From SOKG01 sp964502665 (GTDB lineage: Bacteria > Chloroflexota > Dehalococcoidia > SZUA-161): DNA of 5,189 bases. The position numbers were made by a program, and so were the translations under genes. Under the pieces are notes generated by a model. The model had not been told where the DNA came from, ran no database searches, and worked only from the letters and a program-made list of their open reading frames with translations. Shown one piece after another: positions 5,137 through 5,189 of this stretch. Location of the stretch: contig CAZCXP010000160.1 of the NCBI GenBank assembly GCA_964502665.1, forward strand, positions 1 to 5,189, written 5' to 3'. Within the stretch, counting starts at the first letter, position 1. Each line of letters opens with the position of its first letter.

Positions 5137-5189
5137 ACTCATTCTTCTGCAAAGTGGTTCTAAAAGAGCTCCTTTTCGCTGGTCTCTAT
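5137..5189. other. Unassigned flank without a recognisable gene
   Basis: Unique sequence right of the repeat array. On the minus strand it contains AAAAGGAG (about 5171-5178), which looks like a ribosome binding site, but no start codon sits at a suitable distance. An ATG at 5142 would read into the repeats. I see no support for a gene. Confidence 0.4.

Noticed and set aside
4786..5152. Repeat-coded open frames on both strands (such as 4813-5106 plus and 4895-5152 minus)
   Set aside because: They consist only of 93 bp repeats and N positions. Being open follows from the 31-codon period, and nothing indicates a separate gene.

Overview
The window looks like a chromosomal stretch of an uncultured anaerobic bacterium, possibly a member of the Chloroflexota (Dehalococcoidia-like). 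This is an inference from three things: a stand-alone methylmalonyl-CoA mutase catalytic subunit, the wording of the RuvB sensor-1 region (GATTRFAMLSPPLRERFG), and the iron-sulfur epoxyqueuosine reductase QueH. No rRNA or taxon-specific marker is present, and the run of exactly 100 N suggests a scaffolded draft or metagenome assembly.

Layout. Positions 1-498 are a tandem array of 66-71 bp palindromic units that enters from the left edge. It stops about 10 bp from the stop codon of a minus-strand methylmalonyl-CoA mutase large-subunit gene (509-2167). A 225 bp divergent intergenic region (2168-2392) carries a good sigma70-type promoter facing the mutase and an extended -10 promoter facing ruvB. 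ruvB (2393-3415) encodes the Holliday-junction branch-migration motor. After it come two inverted-repeat elements (3421-3472 and 3482-3547), then queH (3584-4123, GTG start). Convergent to queH is a minus-strand transglutaminase-like protein gene (4170-4793). Its probable TTG start sits just outside a second tandem palindromic array (about 4810-5136, period 93 bp), which is broken by the N gap (4976-5075). The last 53 bases hold no recognisable gene.

The genes do not form one pathway: acyl-CoA rearrangement, recombination repair, tRNA queuosine synthesis and an uncharacterised cysteine-hydrolase fold. ruvB and queH are co-directional and could share a transcript, but the large hairpin between them may uncouple them. 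The partner genes one would look for (the B12-binding mutase subunit, meaB, ruvA, ruvC, other que genes) are not in the window.

I see no convincing new defence, CRISPR or biosynthetic system. The notable content is non-coding. Three of the four intergenic regions longer than 100 bp consist largely of palindromic repeat elements, and the fourth carries shorter inverted repeats. The two tandem arrays share GTAGGG/CCCTAC ends. The right-hand array stays open in the reading frame that enters the transglutaminase gene, which would mislead automatic start prediction.
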